Positions 1 through 8,192 of a stretch of 64,000 bases of DNA are shown one piece after another. How positions within the stretch are numbered: position 1 is the first letter of the stretch; each line of letters begins with the position of its first letter. Location: positions 1-64,000 of the forward strand of contig NZ_LRDB01000003.1 in NCBI RefSeq assembly GCF_001592935.1, written 5' to 3'. The notes under the pieces were generated by a model. That model made no database searches and was not told where the DNA came from. It saw nothing but the letters and a program-made list of their open reading frames with translations. The position numbers and the translations under genes were made by a program. Source of the DNA: Roseivirga echinicomitans. GTDB taxonomy: Bacteria; Bacteroidota; Bacteroidia; Cytophagales; Cyclobacteriaceae.

Positions 1-25
1 GGTAATCAGGTAATCAGGTAAGGCG
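1..25. repeat. Short direct repeat at window edge
   Basis: The first 25 bases hold about two and a half copies of GGTAATCA downstream of the queD stop codon. The array may continue outside the window. No function can be assigned. Confidence 0.5.
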
Positions 26-63
26 AACTTTAGGACGGAAATAGGGTTACCAATTTCAGAGTT

Positions 64-483
64 TTATTCTCCGAAATATTCTACAAAATTTCTTGGGGTT
101 TCATAAAGACGCAAGCTATGGAGTTTTCCTGTGCTAGTGATTTTGGCTACTTCAGGTTCTAGAATCTTCCAGATTTCCATTACCAAAATTTCGCAGCTGG
201 CCATTTTACCTTGCATGAAATCCACATCGATATTCAGGTTCTTGTGGTCTAATTTTTCGATCACTTCTGCCCTAATTACATTGGAAAGCTGTTTTAGGTC
301 TACCACAAACCCAGTTTCAGGATCTGGTTTTCCTTTCACAGTCGTAATCAATTCGAAATTATGGCCGTGCCAATTGGCATTAGCACATGGCCCAAAAACT
401 TCAACGTTTTTTTCTTCCGACCAATTAGGATTGTACAGCTTGTGTGCTGCGTTAAAATGCTCTTTCCTACTGATGTAGATCAT
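64..483 (-). CDS. queD: 6-carboxy-tetrahydropterin synthase QueD-like (PTPS family)
   Basis: A 139-residue cytosolic protein of the 6-pyruvoyl-tetrahydropterin synthase fold, about the usual QueD length. QueD converts 7,8-dihydroneopterin triphosphate to 6-carboxy-tetrahydropterin in queuosine/preQ0 synthesis. Visible signatures are HFNAAHKL (His14 as zinc ligand), FGPCANANWHGHN (Cys33 as catalytic thiol, His39 and His41 as zinc ligands), DHKNLN (Asp79-His80 pair) and a C-terminal LYETPRN (Glu128). The start is the ATG at 483, with a TAnnTTTG-type promoter just upstream. It is divergent from hldD. A second queuosine gene, queG, lies at 30372-31301. A eukaryotic-like PTPS role in biopterin synthesis is less likely but not excluded by sequence alone. 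Confidence 0.9.
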   Translation of the reverse strand: MIYISRKEHFNAAHKLYNPNWSEEKNVEVFGPCANANWHGHNFELITTVKGKPDPETGFVVDLKQLSNVIRAEVIEKLDHKNLNIDVDFMQGKMASCEILVMEIWKILEPEVAKITSTGKLHSLRLYETPRNFVEYFGE

Positions 484-504
484 ACCTTCTCTTCAATTTC
501 GGTG

Positions 505-512
505 CAAATATA
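505..512 (-). promoter_or_regulatory. Bacteroidota -7 box for queD
   Basis: Read on the minus strand this is TATATTTG, matching TAnnTTTG, 22 bp downstream of a TTG (minus strand, 535-537) that can serve as the -33 element. It lies 21 bp upstream of the queD ATG. The divergent hldD -7 box overlaps the same interval. Confidence 0.55.
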
Positions 513-525
513 ATGGGTATTTGCT

Positions 526-533
526 TAACTTTG
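526..533 (+). promoter_or_regulatory. Bacteroidota -7 box for hldD
   Basis: TAACTTTG matches TAnnTTTG and places transcription start near 538-540. It lies inside the longer TTG-initiated reading frame, which argues that hldD starts at the ATG at 557. No convincing TTG -33 element is seen at the right distance. Confidence 0.45.
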
Positions 534-556
534 GCAAGCACAAATTCAGATACTTT

Positions 557-1522
557 ATGATTGTAGTAACGGGAGCAGCGGGTTTTATTGGAAGTTGTCT
601 AGTAAGCAAATTGAATAGTGAAGGTTTCAATCACATCATCGTGGTTGATAAGTTCGACAATGAAGAAAAAAACAAAAATCTAGAGGGTAAACTTATTCTC
701 GAGTCTATCGACAGAGACGACTTTTTTACTTGGCTCGATACCGTAGGCGAAAAAGTGGAATTCATTTTCCACCTAGGCGCCAGAACAGATACCGCTGAGT
801 TTGACAAAGCCTTGTTAAGTAAAATGAATACAGAATACACCAAACAGATTTGGGAGAAATGTATTCAGTATCAAATCCCAATGGTTTATGCTTCCTCTGC
901 TGCTACTTATGGTTTGGGCGAATATGGCTATGATGATAACCAAGAAAACATCCCTAAACTGATTCCTCTTAACCCCTATGGAGAATCTAAAAACGACTTT
1001 GATAAGTGGGCGATCAAGCAAGAAAAGCAACCTTTCTTCTGGGCTGGTTTGAAGTTCTTTAACGTGTATGGCCCTAATGAATATCACAAAGGCAGAATGG
1101 CTTCAGTGATCATGCACGCCTTCAACCAAATAGAGAAAACAAGCGCAATGAAACTCTTCAGATCTCACAATCCTGACTTTAAGGACGGTGAGCAAATGAG
1201 AGATTTCGTTTATGTAAAAGATGTGGTTGACGTTTGTTATTTCTTAATGCATCACCGAAAAGACTCTGCCATCTACAACTTAGGAAGTGGCAAAGCCAGA
1301 ACTTTCTTAGATCTTGTAAAGGCCACTTTCAAGGCAATGGACAAGAAAGAAGAGATTTCATTTATAGATACACCTGCCGACATTCGCGACAAGTATCAAT
1401 ATTTTACTGAAGCCAATATGGCCAAGCTAAAGTCGATTGGCTTTACGCAAGAGTTCACTTCTTTAGAAGCTGGTGTGGAAGATTATGTGAAGAACTATCT
1501 GTCCAACCATAGTTATTACTAG
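557..1522 (+). CDS. hldD: ADP-L-glycero-D-manno-heptose 6-epimerase
   Basis: A 321-residue extended short-chain dehydrogenase (E. coli RfaD/HldD is about 310). It epimerises ADP-heptose at C6 to make the heptose donor for the lipopolysaccharide inner core, in the cytosol with bound NADP. Evidence is the N-terminal GAAGFIGS nucleotide-binding turn (residues 6-13), YASSAATYG, the catalytic PYGESK (Tyr141, Lys145), the family-specific FNVYGPNEYHKGRMASV and RDFVYVKDVVDV. A longer TTG frame begins at 521, but a promoter-like -7 box lies inside it and the Rossmann strand begins right at the ATG at 557, so the ATG is preferred. A strong hairpin terminator follows. Confidence 0.93.
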   Translation: MIVVTGAAGFIGSCLVSKLNSEGFNHIIVVDKFDNEEKNKNLEGKLILESIDRDDFFTWLDTVGEKVEFIFHLGARTDTAEFDKALLSKMNTEYTKQIWEKCIQYQIPMVYASSAATYGLGEYGYDDNQENIPKLIPLNPYGESKNDFDKWAIKQEKQPFFWAGLKFFNVYGPNEYHKGRMASVIMHAFNQIEKTSAMKLFRSHNPDFKDGEQMRDFVYVKDVVDVCYFLMHHRKDSAIYNLGSGKARTFLDLVKATFKAMDKKEEISFIDTPADIRDKYQYFTEANMAKLKSIGFTQEFTSLEAGVEDYVKNYLSNHSYY

Positions 1523-1546
1523 TATTCCCAGCAGCGTATAGACATG

Positions 1547-1578
1547 AAAAAAGGTAGAGCGCAAACTCTACCTTTTTT
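1547..1578. terminator. Bidirectional terminator between hldD and PD40 lipoprotein gene
   Basis: A 13-bp perfect stem, AAAAAAGGTAGAG with its complement, encloses a six-base loop (1560-1565) and provides a T run on either strand. It separates convergent genes. Confidence 0.85.
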
Positions 1579-1602
1579 GTTTTAAAGTTCTTCAGTTGCT
1601 GA

Positions 1603-2709
1603 TCAACCCCCAATCCATTCGGCTACGAAGAGATTGGTATCTCTTGTCCCTCCGTTATTTCTGTTGGAAGAGAACACCAAGTATTTACCATCATTCGAGA
1701 ACACAGGAAAAGCATCAAAAGTATCGTCTTGTGTAATTCGGGTTAAGCCAGTTCCATCAATATTGATCATGTATAAATTGAAAGGAAAACCACGCGTAGC
1801 CGTATGGTTTGAAGCGAAAATGATTTTCTCGCCAGAAGGATGAAAGAAAGGTGCCCAGTTGGCTTGCCCTAAATCTGTAAGTTTTTTCAGGTCAGAACCA
1901 TCTGCATTACAAATGTAAAGCTCCATGTTGGTAGGCATTACCAAACCTTCTTTGAGTAAGTCCTGATAAATCTTAATGTCTTCTTCCGTCTTAGGTCTAG
2001 AAGATCTGAAAATCAATTTCTCGCCATCAGGAGAGAAAAAAGCACCGCCATCATAACCCAACTCATTCGTAATTTGCTTTACATCAGAGCCATCAATATT
2101 CATAGTGAAAAGCTCCAAATCACCAGTTCTCATGGAAGTAAAAACGATTCTATCTCCTTTTGGAGATACGGTAGCCTCCGCATCGTAGCCAGGATTATCA
2201 GTAAGTTGAGCGATGATCTCACCATCCATATTGGCCGTGAAAATATCGTAGTCAGGATAAATAGGCCAAATATACTTACCGTCTTCGCGAGGCCCAGGAA
2301 CAGGAGGACAATTCTCATCCCCTAAATGGGTAGAGCCATAAACGAAGGTGTTGTCTGGCAGAAAATAAGCACAAGTAGTTCTTCCCATGCCGGTGCTCAC
2401 TATTTCCGGTTTATTGTTTTTTAAATCGTCATTACGCCAGTCTGTAATAAACATTTGATCACAACTAACACCCCATTCAGCATAATCTGATTGAAACACT
2501 AGGTAGTTGTCATCAAAGCTCCAGTAAGCTTCGGCATTATTTCCTCCAAAAGTCAATTGCTTAATGTTCTTAAGGAATTTCATTTCCTCTGGCTTTAACA
2601 GAAGTGAATCCAAATTTTCTTGTGACTCTACTTCTGTAGTTTTCTGCTTGGGGGAATTACAGCTAAAAACAACAAACAGCGTTAATAGCAGACAATACTT
2701 ATTCTTCAT
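1603..2709 (-). CDS. TolB-like PD40 beta-propeller lipoprotein
   Basis: A 368-residue predicted lipoprotein: a short signal peptide ends in VVFSC, giving an acylated Cys at about residue 17. The mature part is built of repeated PD40/WD40-like blades, for example SPKGDRIVFTSMRTGDLELF, SPDGEKLIFRSSRP, HPSGEKIIFASN and SNDGKYLVFSSNRN, each preceded by a phrase of the type NIDGSDVKQITNE. This is the propeller fold of TolB and the TolB-like periplasmic family. It could bind proteins or carbohydrates, and no catalytic residues are evident. It is convergent with hldD and divergent from the M28 peptidase at 2774. The specific role is unknown. Confidence 0.82.
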   Translation of the reverse strand: MKNKYCLLLTLFVVFSCNSPKQKTTEVESQENLDSLLLKPEEMKFLKNIKQLTFGGNNAEAYWSFDDNYLVFQSDYAEWGVSCDQMFITDWRNDDLKNNKPEIVSTGMGRTTCAYFLPDNTFVYGSTHLGDENCPPVPGPREDGKYIWPIYPDYDIFTANMDGEIIAQLTDNPGYDAEATVSPKGDRIVFTSMRTGDLELFTMNIDGSDVKQITNELGYDGGAFFSPDGEKLIFRSSRPKTEEDIKIYQDLLKEGLVMPTNMELYICNADGSDLKKLTDLGQANWAPFFHPSGEKIIFASNHTATRGFPFNLYMINIDGTGLTRITQDDTFDAFPVFSNDGKYLVFSSNRNNGGTRDTNLFVAEWIGG

Positions 2710-2748
2710 TATGATGTCGTAAATTGAAGCTGCGAAGATAAGGATTAT

Positions 2749-2756
2749 TATCTTTG
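2749..2756 (+). promoter_or_regulatory. Bacteroidota promoter of M28 peptidase gene
   Basis: TATCTTTG fits TAnnTTTG and a TTG at 2724-2726 lies 22 bp upstream as the -33 element. Transcription would start near 2762, leaving a leader of about 12 bases. Confidence 0.6.
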
Positions 2757-2773
2757 ACCATAAATTCTAAGAC

Positions 2774-4012
2774 ATGAGAAAAATCACTTTTTACATAAGC
2801 ATCATCAGTTTTATTGGGCTGGGCAGCTGTACTAGCTATACTACCGATAAGGAAATCCGCACGGGTGTAGAAAAAGACGTAGCCTACTTGGCCGATGACA
2901 AATTAGAAGGCAGGGCCATTGGAACTCCAGGAGAAGAATTGGCAGCCGAATACATAGCCGCAGCTTTTAAAAAGTATGGTCTTGAGCCTAAAGGCACTGA
3001 CGGTTATATGCAGCCTTTCAATGTGAAAAAATCAACCAGCCCGCATGAAGAAGCCGTCATTGGCGATGCTGAAGGTGGAATTACCGGAAGAAACGTAGTT
3101 GGATACATTGATAACGGAGCCGAAAACACGGTAGTCATTGGCGCTCATTTCGACCATTTAGGATATGGGGAAGAGGGCTCTCTTTACCGAGGAGAAAAGG
3201 CTATTCACAATGGAGCCGATGATAATGCCAGCGGTACGGCTGCCATGATTCAATTGGCAAGAATTCTTAAGAATAAAGGGAAAGATAAAAACTACCTTTT
3301 CATGGCTTTCTCTGGAGAAGAGAACGGGCTTTGGGGTTCGAATTACTTCTCTAAAAACTCAACCATTGATTTAGGTACCGTGGATTACATGATCAACATG
3401 GACATGGTAGGTAGAATGAATGACGAAAAAACAGTAGCCATTAATGGCGTTGGCACCAGTCCAGTATGGATGGATAAAATCGAAGCCGCCAACACAGATA
3501 CTTTGAAGTTAGTAACTTCTGAGTCTGGCATTGGCCCATCCGATCACACTTCGTTCTACCTACAGGATTTACCCGTGCTGCATTTCTTTACAGGCCAACA
3601 TGAAGACTATCACCGTCCTTCGGATGATGCTGATAAAATCAATTACCATGGCATAGTGAAAGTGGTTCGACTTATTGAACGTCTCGTATTGTCGCTAGAT
3701 CAAGAAGAGAAAATCGCCTTTACCAAAACAAAAGACGAATCCGGTGATAGCCCACGATTCACAGTTTCCCTTGGCGTAGTGCCCGATTACCTTTACGATG
3801 GCCAAGGCATGAGAATAGACGGTGTTTCTGAAGAAAAGCCAGCGCAAAAAGCAGGCATGCAAAAAGGAGATATTGTAATGAAGCTTGGCGACTCTACCAT
3901 TGTGGATATGATGAGTTATATGAGGGCCCTTGCGGCTTTCCAACTTGGTGACGAAACCAAAGTGGAATTTAAACGAGGCGAAGAATTAAAAACGGTGGAT
4001 ATTAAATTCTAA
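2774..4012 (+). CDS. M28 family zinc peptidase lipoprotein with C-terminal PDZ domain
   Basis: A 412-residue predicted lipoprotein (signal peptide ending GLGSC, Cys19). The M28 aminopeptidase core covers roughly residues 100-310 and its di-zinc ligands are visible: GAHFDH (His125, Asp127), GADDNASG (bridging Asp near 150), SGEENGLWGS (catalytic Glu and ligand Glu near 182-183), NMDMVGRM (Asp210) and the distal HEDYHRPSDD. A PDZ-like domain occupies about 335-412, with a GMQKGDIVMKLG turn. It probably acts on exported peptides at the envelope. The PDZ may bind substrate C-termini or regulate access. A strong terminator follows. It is a different subfamily from the second M28 protein at 61013. 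Confidence 0.88.
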   Translation: MRKITFYISIISFIGLGSCTSYTTDKEIRTGVEKDVAYLADDKLEGRAIGTPGEELAAEYIAAAFKKYGLEPKGTDGYMQPFNVKKSTSPHEEAVIGDAEGGITGRNVVGYIDNGAENTVVIGAHFDHLGYGEEGSLYRGEKAIHNGADDNASGTAAMIQLARILKNKGKDKNYLFMAFSGEENGLWGSNYFSKNSTIDLGTVDYMINMDMVGRMNDEKTVAINGVGTSPVWMDKIEAANTDTLKLVTSESGIGPSDHTSFYLQDLPVLHFFTGQHEDYHRPSDDADKINYHGIVKVVRLIERLVLSLDQEEKIAFTKTKDESGDSPRFTVSLGVVPDYLYDGQGMRIDGVSEEKPAQKAGMQKGDIVMKLGDSTIVDMMSYMRALAAFQLGDETKVEFKRGEELKTVDIKF

Positions 4013-4041
4013 GGGAATTGTCCTTAGTACCGTAGATTATC

Positions 4042-4077
4042 TAGGTGCTCACGATATGTGAGCACCTATTTTTTTTT
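4042..4077 (+). terminator. Rho-independent terminator after M28 peptidase gene
   Basis: A perfect 11-bp stem, TAGGTGCTCAC with its complement, has a 5-base loop and is followed by nine T residues. Confidence 0.92.
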
Positions 4078-4126
4078 GTACTTTAGATAAATAATAACCA
4101 GCAATGTATAGTGAGTGATAATTAGA

Positions 4127-4495
4127 ATGGAAGAGGAAAATCAAATACTAAAAATTATTCATCTATCTAGTGACTTTCGAGGTCCTGATAACAATCAATC
4201 TATTTATAACTTACTAGAATCAACAGGCTATTTTTCAAATTTCGACCAAATAAGTATAGACGCTATTCAAGCTGGACTTACAAAGCATCCAAAAGTCATT
4301 GAAGAATGGCTTGAATGGTCTGAAAGTAAACGGGGCAATTCGGGTTGGTATTTCAAAAATGATAATGAGAAGTCAGTTGTAGGTTATTATACTGGATCGG
4401 AAGACACAAGCTCTTCGATAAATTATTCAGACTTACATGAAGCATGTGCAACATTTATTAAGAATGAAATTGAAGATGTCAGAATGAATGAGTGA
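4127..4495 (+). CDS. Hypothetical acidic protein, 122 residues
   Basis: I do not recognise this protein. The frame can be extended to a GTG at 4115, but the ATG at 4127 gives the simpler start (MEEENQILKI). The product is acidic and soluble, without signal peptide or membrane segment. Features seen are a WLEWSESKRGNSGWYF aromatic-rich centre and a C-terminal helix with DLHEACATFIKNEIEDV. It follows a strong terminator and precedes a repeat-containing gap, so it is probably monocistronic. The style (short, acidic, Trp-rich) is reminiscent of immunity-type proteins that accompany polymorphic toxins, but no toxin gene is adjacent, so that remains speculation. Confidence 0.6.
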   Translation: MEEENQILKIIHLSSDFRGPDNNQSIYNLLESTGYFSNFDQISIDAIQAGLTKHPKVIEEWLEWSESKRGNSGWYFKNDNEKSVVGYYTGSEDTSSSINYSDLHEACATFIKNEIEDVRMNE

Positions 4496-4562
4496 TGCAC
4501 CACACTCAAACAAGCCGCTTACCAAAAGCTCTTCAAGCAGATTTAGTGGTCAGTTAAATCAT

Positions 4563-4592
4563 ATAGTCGCAGCGAGACGCAACGGCTAGTGG
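4563..4592. repeat. Dispersed palindromic repeat, copy 1
   Basis: TAGTCG at 4564-4569 pairs with CGGCTA at 4583-4588 (one G-T pair) around a core containing GCGAGACGC. The same unit recurs at 7546, 8108, 9168 and 9273. Confidence 0.7.
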
Positions 4593-4730
4593 GGGCGCCA
4601 TGGCTTGTGGGGCTGAATCACCAATAATCACAATGACAAGTTCAGCCAGAAAATATTCATTTTTTAAATGGCTGATTTTTACTTACTTATAACCCTTAAT
4701 AGCGTACCTAAACCTAAAAAGGTTATTTTT

Positions 4731-4738
4731 TAGCTTTG
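4731..4738 (+). promoter_or_regulatory. Possible -7 box upstream of DoxX-like gene
   Basis: TAGCTTTG matches TAnnTTTG and lies 68 bases before the ATG at 4807. No clear TTG at -33 is seen, so support is weak. Confidence 0.35.
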
Positions 4739-4806
4739 CTTCGTTTAGCCTTGGTCAAAACTTTTAAAATCAGAAATATATTTTTTACTCGTAAAAACTC
4801 AATCAC

Positions 4807-6117
4807 ATGTATCATCAACAACCTTGGTCGGGTACTCAAAAAGTAGGATTTAGATTCACATTTATATTCTTTCTGCTCTTCATTCTACCCTTTCCATTTT
4901 CCACAATTTTTGGTGTTTTCGATCTCTATATTTTAGATCAGTTATTCTCCAGTTTCTGGCAATGGTTTGCACAACTAATCGCAAGCACATTTTTAGGGAT
5001 AAGCGAATTGTCTGTTAACCCAACGGGCAGTGGAGATAAAACTGTCGACTGGATCTTCTATATCTCGTTTTTCGCTTTAGCCATTTTTGGAAGTCTTATT
5101 TGGACAGCATTAGATCGCAAACGCACCAATTACTACAGATTATGGAGGATTTTCGTGATGATAGTGGTTTACTATCTGGTTTATTATATGGCCATTTATG
5201 GTTTCATCAAGGTTTTCTGGCTACAAATGCCAGAGCTTCATATAGATAGACTCCTCAAAACTTATGGACAGTCATCTCCTATGGGGCTTCTGTGGACTTT
5301 TATGGGCGCTTCTAAAACGTACTCTGTGTATGCAGGCCTCAGTGAGGTGATTGCAGGAACACTGCTACTTTTTAAGCGAACCCGCACGCTGGGCGGCATG
5401 GTCACTTTCGGGGTAATGTTCAATGTGTTTATGATGAACATGGCCTATGACGTTCCCGTAAAATTGTTCTCTGCCCAGTTAATGATTATGGGGCTTTACA
5501 TTGCTATGATAGACTATAAAGCAATCTTTGGCCTGCTCATTTTCAGAAAAAGCGAAGACCTTATTGCTTGGCCGCCATTCTTTAAATCTTCCCGTAATAA
5601 CGCCATATTATTGACCTTGATGGTACTTTTTGTTGCATACAACTATTACCAAAGAATTGATGCTGGAATTTCAGGCAGAGCTCAATATGGAGAGTTAAGA
5701 CCAAAATCGAGTTTATATGGGCTTTATGATGTAGAACACTTCGTTCAAAATGGTGATACCATACCTCCACTGATGACAGACGATATACGCTGGCAAAGAA
5801 TGATATTTGACTCCCCTGTGAATACGCAGGTGATGTACATGGATGATCGACTTCAATATTATACTACACAGATCGATACAGTAGAAAGGCTCATTACTTT
5901 CAAGATAGGTAGAGACAGTTTACAAAAGAGCTATGATCTGAATTACGAAAAGCTCGAGGATGGCATGAAAATTAGTGGAGTATTCGAAAGTGACACCTTG
6001 AACATCAGGCTTAAAACTTACGACCTCTCCAATTTCTACCTCACCAACCGTGGTTTTCATTTGCTCAACGAAGTGCCATGGCATAGGTATGATCCAATAC
6101 CAAAACCTAATTGGTAG
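4807..6117 (+). CDS. DoxX-like integral membrane protein with C-terminal soluble domain
   Basis: A 436-residue protein. The first ~285 residues hold about seven to eight hydrophobic segments, including a stretch around GLSEVIAGTLLLFKRTRTLG and GVMFNVFMMNMAYDVPVKLF that resembles the DoxX/DoxD-like four-helix fold. Residues ~300-436 form a soluble, beta-rich tail with no recognised motif. DoxX relatives are linked to thiosulfate:quinone oxidoreductase, but many Bacteroidota members are uncharacterised, so an enzymatic role is not asserted. The tail may sit outside the membrane and carry the specific function. The gene stands alone between long non-coding spacers. Confidence 0.7.
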   Translation: MYHQQPWSGTQKVGFRFTFIFFLLFILPFPFSTIFGVFDLYILDQLFSSFWQWFAQLIASTFLGISELSVNPTGSGDKTVDWIFYISFFALAIFGSLIWTALDRKRTNYYRLWRIFVMIVVYYLVYYMAIYGFIKVFWLQMPELHIDRLLKTYGQSSPMGLLWTFMGASKTYSVYAGLSEVIAGTLLLFKRTRTLGGMVTFGVMFNVFMMNMAYDVPVKLFSAQLMIMGLYIAMIDYKAIFGLLIFRKSEDLIAWPPFFKSSRNNAILLTLMVLFVAYNYYQRIDAGISGRAQYGELRPKSSLYGLYDVEHFVQNGDTIPPLMTDDIRWQRMIFDSPVNTQVMYMDDRLQYYTTQIDTVERLITFKIGRDSLQKSYDLNYEKLEDGMKISGVFESDTLNIRLKTYDLSNFYLTNRGFHLLNEVPWHRYDPIPKPNW

Positions 6118-6323
6118 GCATTATCTAGTCTTAGGTACTGTCTTAAAAAGCAAGTATATATTTTAGATTTTCATTAGACTTCTACCATTCACATCTTGGG
6201 CTTATGTTCATGCGAGAAAGTCTTAATCTAATTGTATATTGATTTTTCTATCCTAGCATCATTGCTACCTCTTAAGTTCTGGCGCTATCTTTTCATTGTT
6301 TTTTAAACCATAAGTATCACCAT

Positions 6324-7001
6324 ATGTGTTTTTCTGCTGGAGCAAGTTTTGGAGCAAGTGCAGTGCTAGCAACTGTGGGGGTTGTCACCCTGAGGAAGGT
6401 ACAAACACCAAATCAACTACCTTTCGCAAGCATACCCATACTATTTGCTATTCAGCAATTCTCTGAAGGCATGCTTTGGGTTGCTTTATCCAATTCAGAT
6501 TATAGTGCTTGGCAAAACATTTCTATGTATGTTTTTCTCACTTTTGCACAGGTTATTTGGCCTTTATTGGTCCCTCTTTCAATATGGATGGTTGAAAAAA
6601 GAGAAAAAGAGAAAAGGATTTTACTCTTTCTGACTGGGGTCGGTGTAATTGTTGCCTCTTATTTAGCTTATTGTATTGTTGCTTACCCTCTCCATGCACA
6701 GATTGTTGGATATCATATCAGCTATACACTTGAATTCCCTTATCAACTAGTCCAAATCAGTGGTATTTTATATTTTATTTCTACAGTGTTATCACCATTC
6801 ATGTCAAGTCAAAAAAGGATGAAATTGCTCGGGGTTACCATTTTAGCTGCTCATTTTATTAGCAAAATGTTCTTTTCCGAATTTGCACTTTCGGTATGGT
6901 GCTTTTTTGCAGCTGGGCTTAGTATAATTGTTTTGTCTGTTATCACCCTCCAGAGCAAGGATTCACAGCAAACAGTAAAGTTATTCTCTTGGAGAGACTG
7001 A
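6324..7001 (+). CDS. Multi-pass membrane protein, DUF6629-like
   Basis: A 225-residue protein with about seven predicted transmembrane segments. It begins MCFSAGASFGASAVL, a hallmark N-terminus of a widespread uncharacterised membrane family that I recall as DUF6629. Another characteristic phrase is FAIQQFSEGMLWVAL near residue 45. The C-terminus is short and hydrophilic (LFSWRD). No enzymatic motif is evident and the family function is unknown to me. It sits in the accessory-looking 4-9 kb stretch with other small membrane proteins. Confidence 0.72.
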   Translation: MCFSAGASFGASAVLATVGVVTLRKVQTPNQLPFASIPILFAIQQFSEGMLWVALSNSDYSAWQNISMYVFLTFAQVIWPLLVPLSIWMVEKREKEKRILLFLTGVGVIVASYLAYCIVAYPLHAQIVGYHISYTLEFPYQLVQISGILYFISTVLSPFMSSQKRMKLLGVTILAAHFISKMFFSEFALSVWCFFAAGLSIIVLSVITLQSKDSQQTVKLFSWRD

Positions 7002-7111
7002 GCTTTCGGCTCTGAACACTTTTAGTGCGACAAACGAGGGAAGGAAATAGAGAAGAGAGGGAAGCGTAGCAATAGGCTAATTTTTTAGTAATTTTAAAGT
7101 AAAACTCCAGG

Positions 7112-7432
7112 TTGATTATCCTCAGAACGATACTATCCTTTCTACGCGACAAGCATTACAGAAATTTACTTTTTGCAACGGTATCGGTATTGGTCATAGG
7201 CACTGTTACCTATCATTATTTGGAACAATGGACTTGGTTAGATTCGCTCTACTTTTCAATCATCACTTTAACCACTGTGGGTTACGGAGATTTTTCACCT
7301 CAAACCGATTGGGGTAAAATCTTCACTATCATCTATATCATTATTGGAGTTGGCCTTATTCTTACCTTTATCAATACTGTATACAACCATTTCAAAAACA
7401 TCCCCCAAGACCACTTTAACCAGAAGAATTAA
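7112..7432 (+). CDS. Two-TM potassium channel pore protein
   Basis: A 106-residue protein with the minimal K+ channel layout: a first helix (about residues 18-35), a pore helix with the selectivity filter TTVGYGD ending at residue 60, and a second helix (about 68-88). This is the ion-channel 2 fold of KcsA-type tetrameric channels. No RCK or other regulatory domain is fused. The only in-frame start upstream of the first helix is a TTG at 7112; no ATG is available, so the exact start is uncertain. It probably conducts K+ across the inner membrane. Confidence 0.82.
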   Translation: MIILRTILSFLRDKHYRNLLFATVSVLVIGTVTYHYLEQWTWLDSLYFSIITLTTVGYGDFSPQTDWGKIFTIIYIIIGVGLILTFINTVYNHFKNIPQDHFNQKN

Positions 7433-7545
7433 ATTGTTTATTGTATTTGGCATTATTGAGCCAAACTCACAATTGATCTAAGTGTAGTATTTAGACGAAT
7501 ACTGAAAACCACTTTCGTCATATTTAGTGATAAGTATTAACTTAC

Positions 7546-7572
7546 ATAGTCGCTGCGAGACGCATCGACTAG
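7546..7572. repeat. Dispersed palindromic repeat, copy 2
   Basis: TAGTCG (7547-7552) and CGACTA (7566-7571) form perfect 6-bp arms around GCTGCGAGACGCAT. It is the cleanest match to copy 1, sharing the GCGAGACGCA core. Confidence 0.75.
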
Positions 7573-7614
7573 CAGAAAATAATGACGATCATAAAATGAA
7601 TAAAACCCATAAGT

Positions 7615-7905
7615 ATGAGCCTTAAAACTCTAGCTCTGATATCAATGGTAGTGGGGTTAACAAAGCTTGGGATTCGATTTTATGATCTCATCGTTAAAAA
7701 GCCTGCTTGGGAGTCTCATGTTCCTCAGACCATTTTTTTAAGCAAGAAAATAATTATTTTATATCTAAAGTTGCTAATAAGCACATTCCCGATTTTCTCA
7801 TTCAGAATTACGAACCGCACATTGCAATGGATTCATAATATATTGGTAGTTCTAATCTATGTAACAGCTCTGCTGGTAAATCAGAAACTTCAGAATATTC
7901 ACTAA
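7615..7905 (+). CDS. Small hypothetical membrane protein, 96 residues
   Basis: Unrecognised. The ATG frame encodes a basic protein with two or three hydrophobic segments (about residues 3-18, 45-62 and 72-90). No motif or signal for a known family is visible. Repeat copy 2 lies about 40 bases upstream, and the 49-residue membrane protein at 7941 lies 35 bases downstream, so the two may be co-transcribed. Confidence that it is a real gene rests on the uninterrupted ATG frame and hydrophobic pattern only. Confidence 0.5.
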   Translation: MSLKTLALISMVVGLTKLGIRFYDLIVKKPAWESHVPQTIFLSKKIIILYLKLLISTFPIFSFRITNRTLQWIHNILVVLIYVTALLVNQKLQNIH

Positions 7906-7940
7906 TGCTCACTTGTATAATAAGTTAATGAGCCCGAAAA

Positions 7941-8090
7941 ATGAAGAGAGATAAAGAAGTAGTTGAAGATAAAAAAGAACCAGAATTTGAAGAAAAGAAT
8001 TTTGGCTTAGCTGCAAAAGCTTATTTGTTTGCCTTAATAGGCTTGGGAATAATTGCCTTGATCGTTTGGCTAGTAAAGCTATTTCGATAA
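7941..8090 (+). CDS. Tiny single-pass membrane protein, 49 residues
   Basis: A short ATG frame encoding a charged N-terminal half (MKRDKEVVEDKKEPEFEEKN), one strongly hydrophobic helix (ALIGLGIIALIVWL, about residues 31-44) and a basic end (KLFR). This layout is typical of genuine small membrane proteins: a soluble tail in the cytosol and a single C-terminal anchor. It is encoded between the 96-residue membrane protein and ypdA. No family is recognised. Confidence 0.55.
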   Translation: MKRDKEVVEDKKEPEFEEKNFGLAAKAYLFALIGLGIIALIVWLVKLFR

Positions 8091-8107
8091 GAACGGGAGG
8101 AACCTAA

Positions 8108-8136
8108 CTAGTCGAAACGAAACGCCACAACTAGTG
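8108..8136. repeat. Dispersed palindromic repeat, copy 3 (diverged)
   Basis: TAGTCG at 8109-8114 is followed by AACTAGTG at 8129-8136. The right arm has diverged from CGACTAGTG, but the spacing and ends match the other copies. Confidence 0.55.
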
Positions 8137-8192
8137 ACATCACAAACCCACAATTTCATGAACCATCTTATTCCCGTAGCAGTTTGAATACC

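Larger units (their letters stand above)
4496..4806. other. Intergenic gap with repeat copy and weak promoter
   Basis: The 311-base gap contains one copy of the TAGTCG/CGACTA palindromic repeat (4563-4592), a GC-rich patch just after it and a TAGCTTTG box at 4731-4738. No credible coding frame is seen. Confidence 0.6.

Noticed and set aside
521-556. Longer TTG start for hldD
   Set aside because: A TAnnTTTG box lies within this extension and the family N-terminus begins at the ATG at 557.
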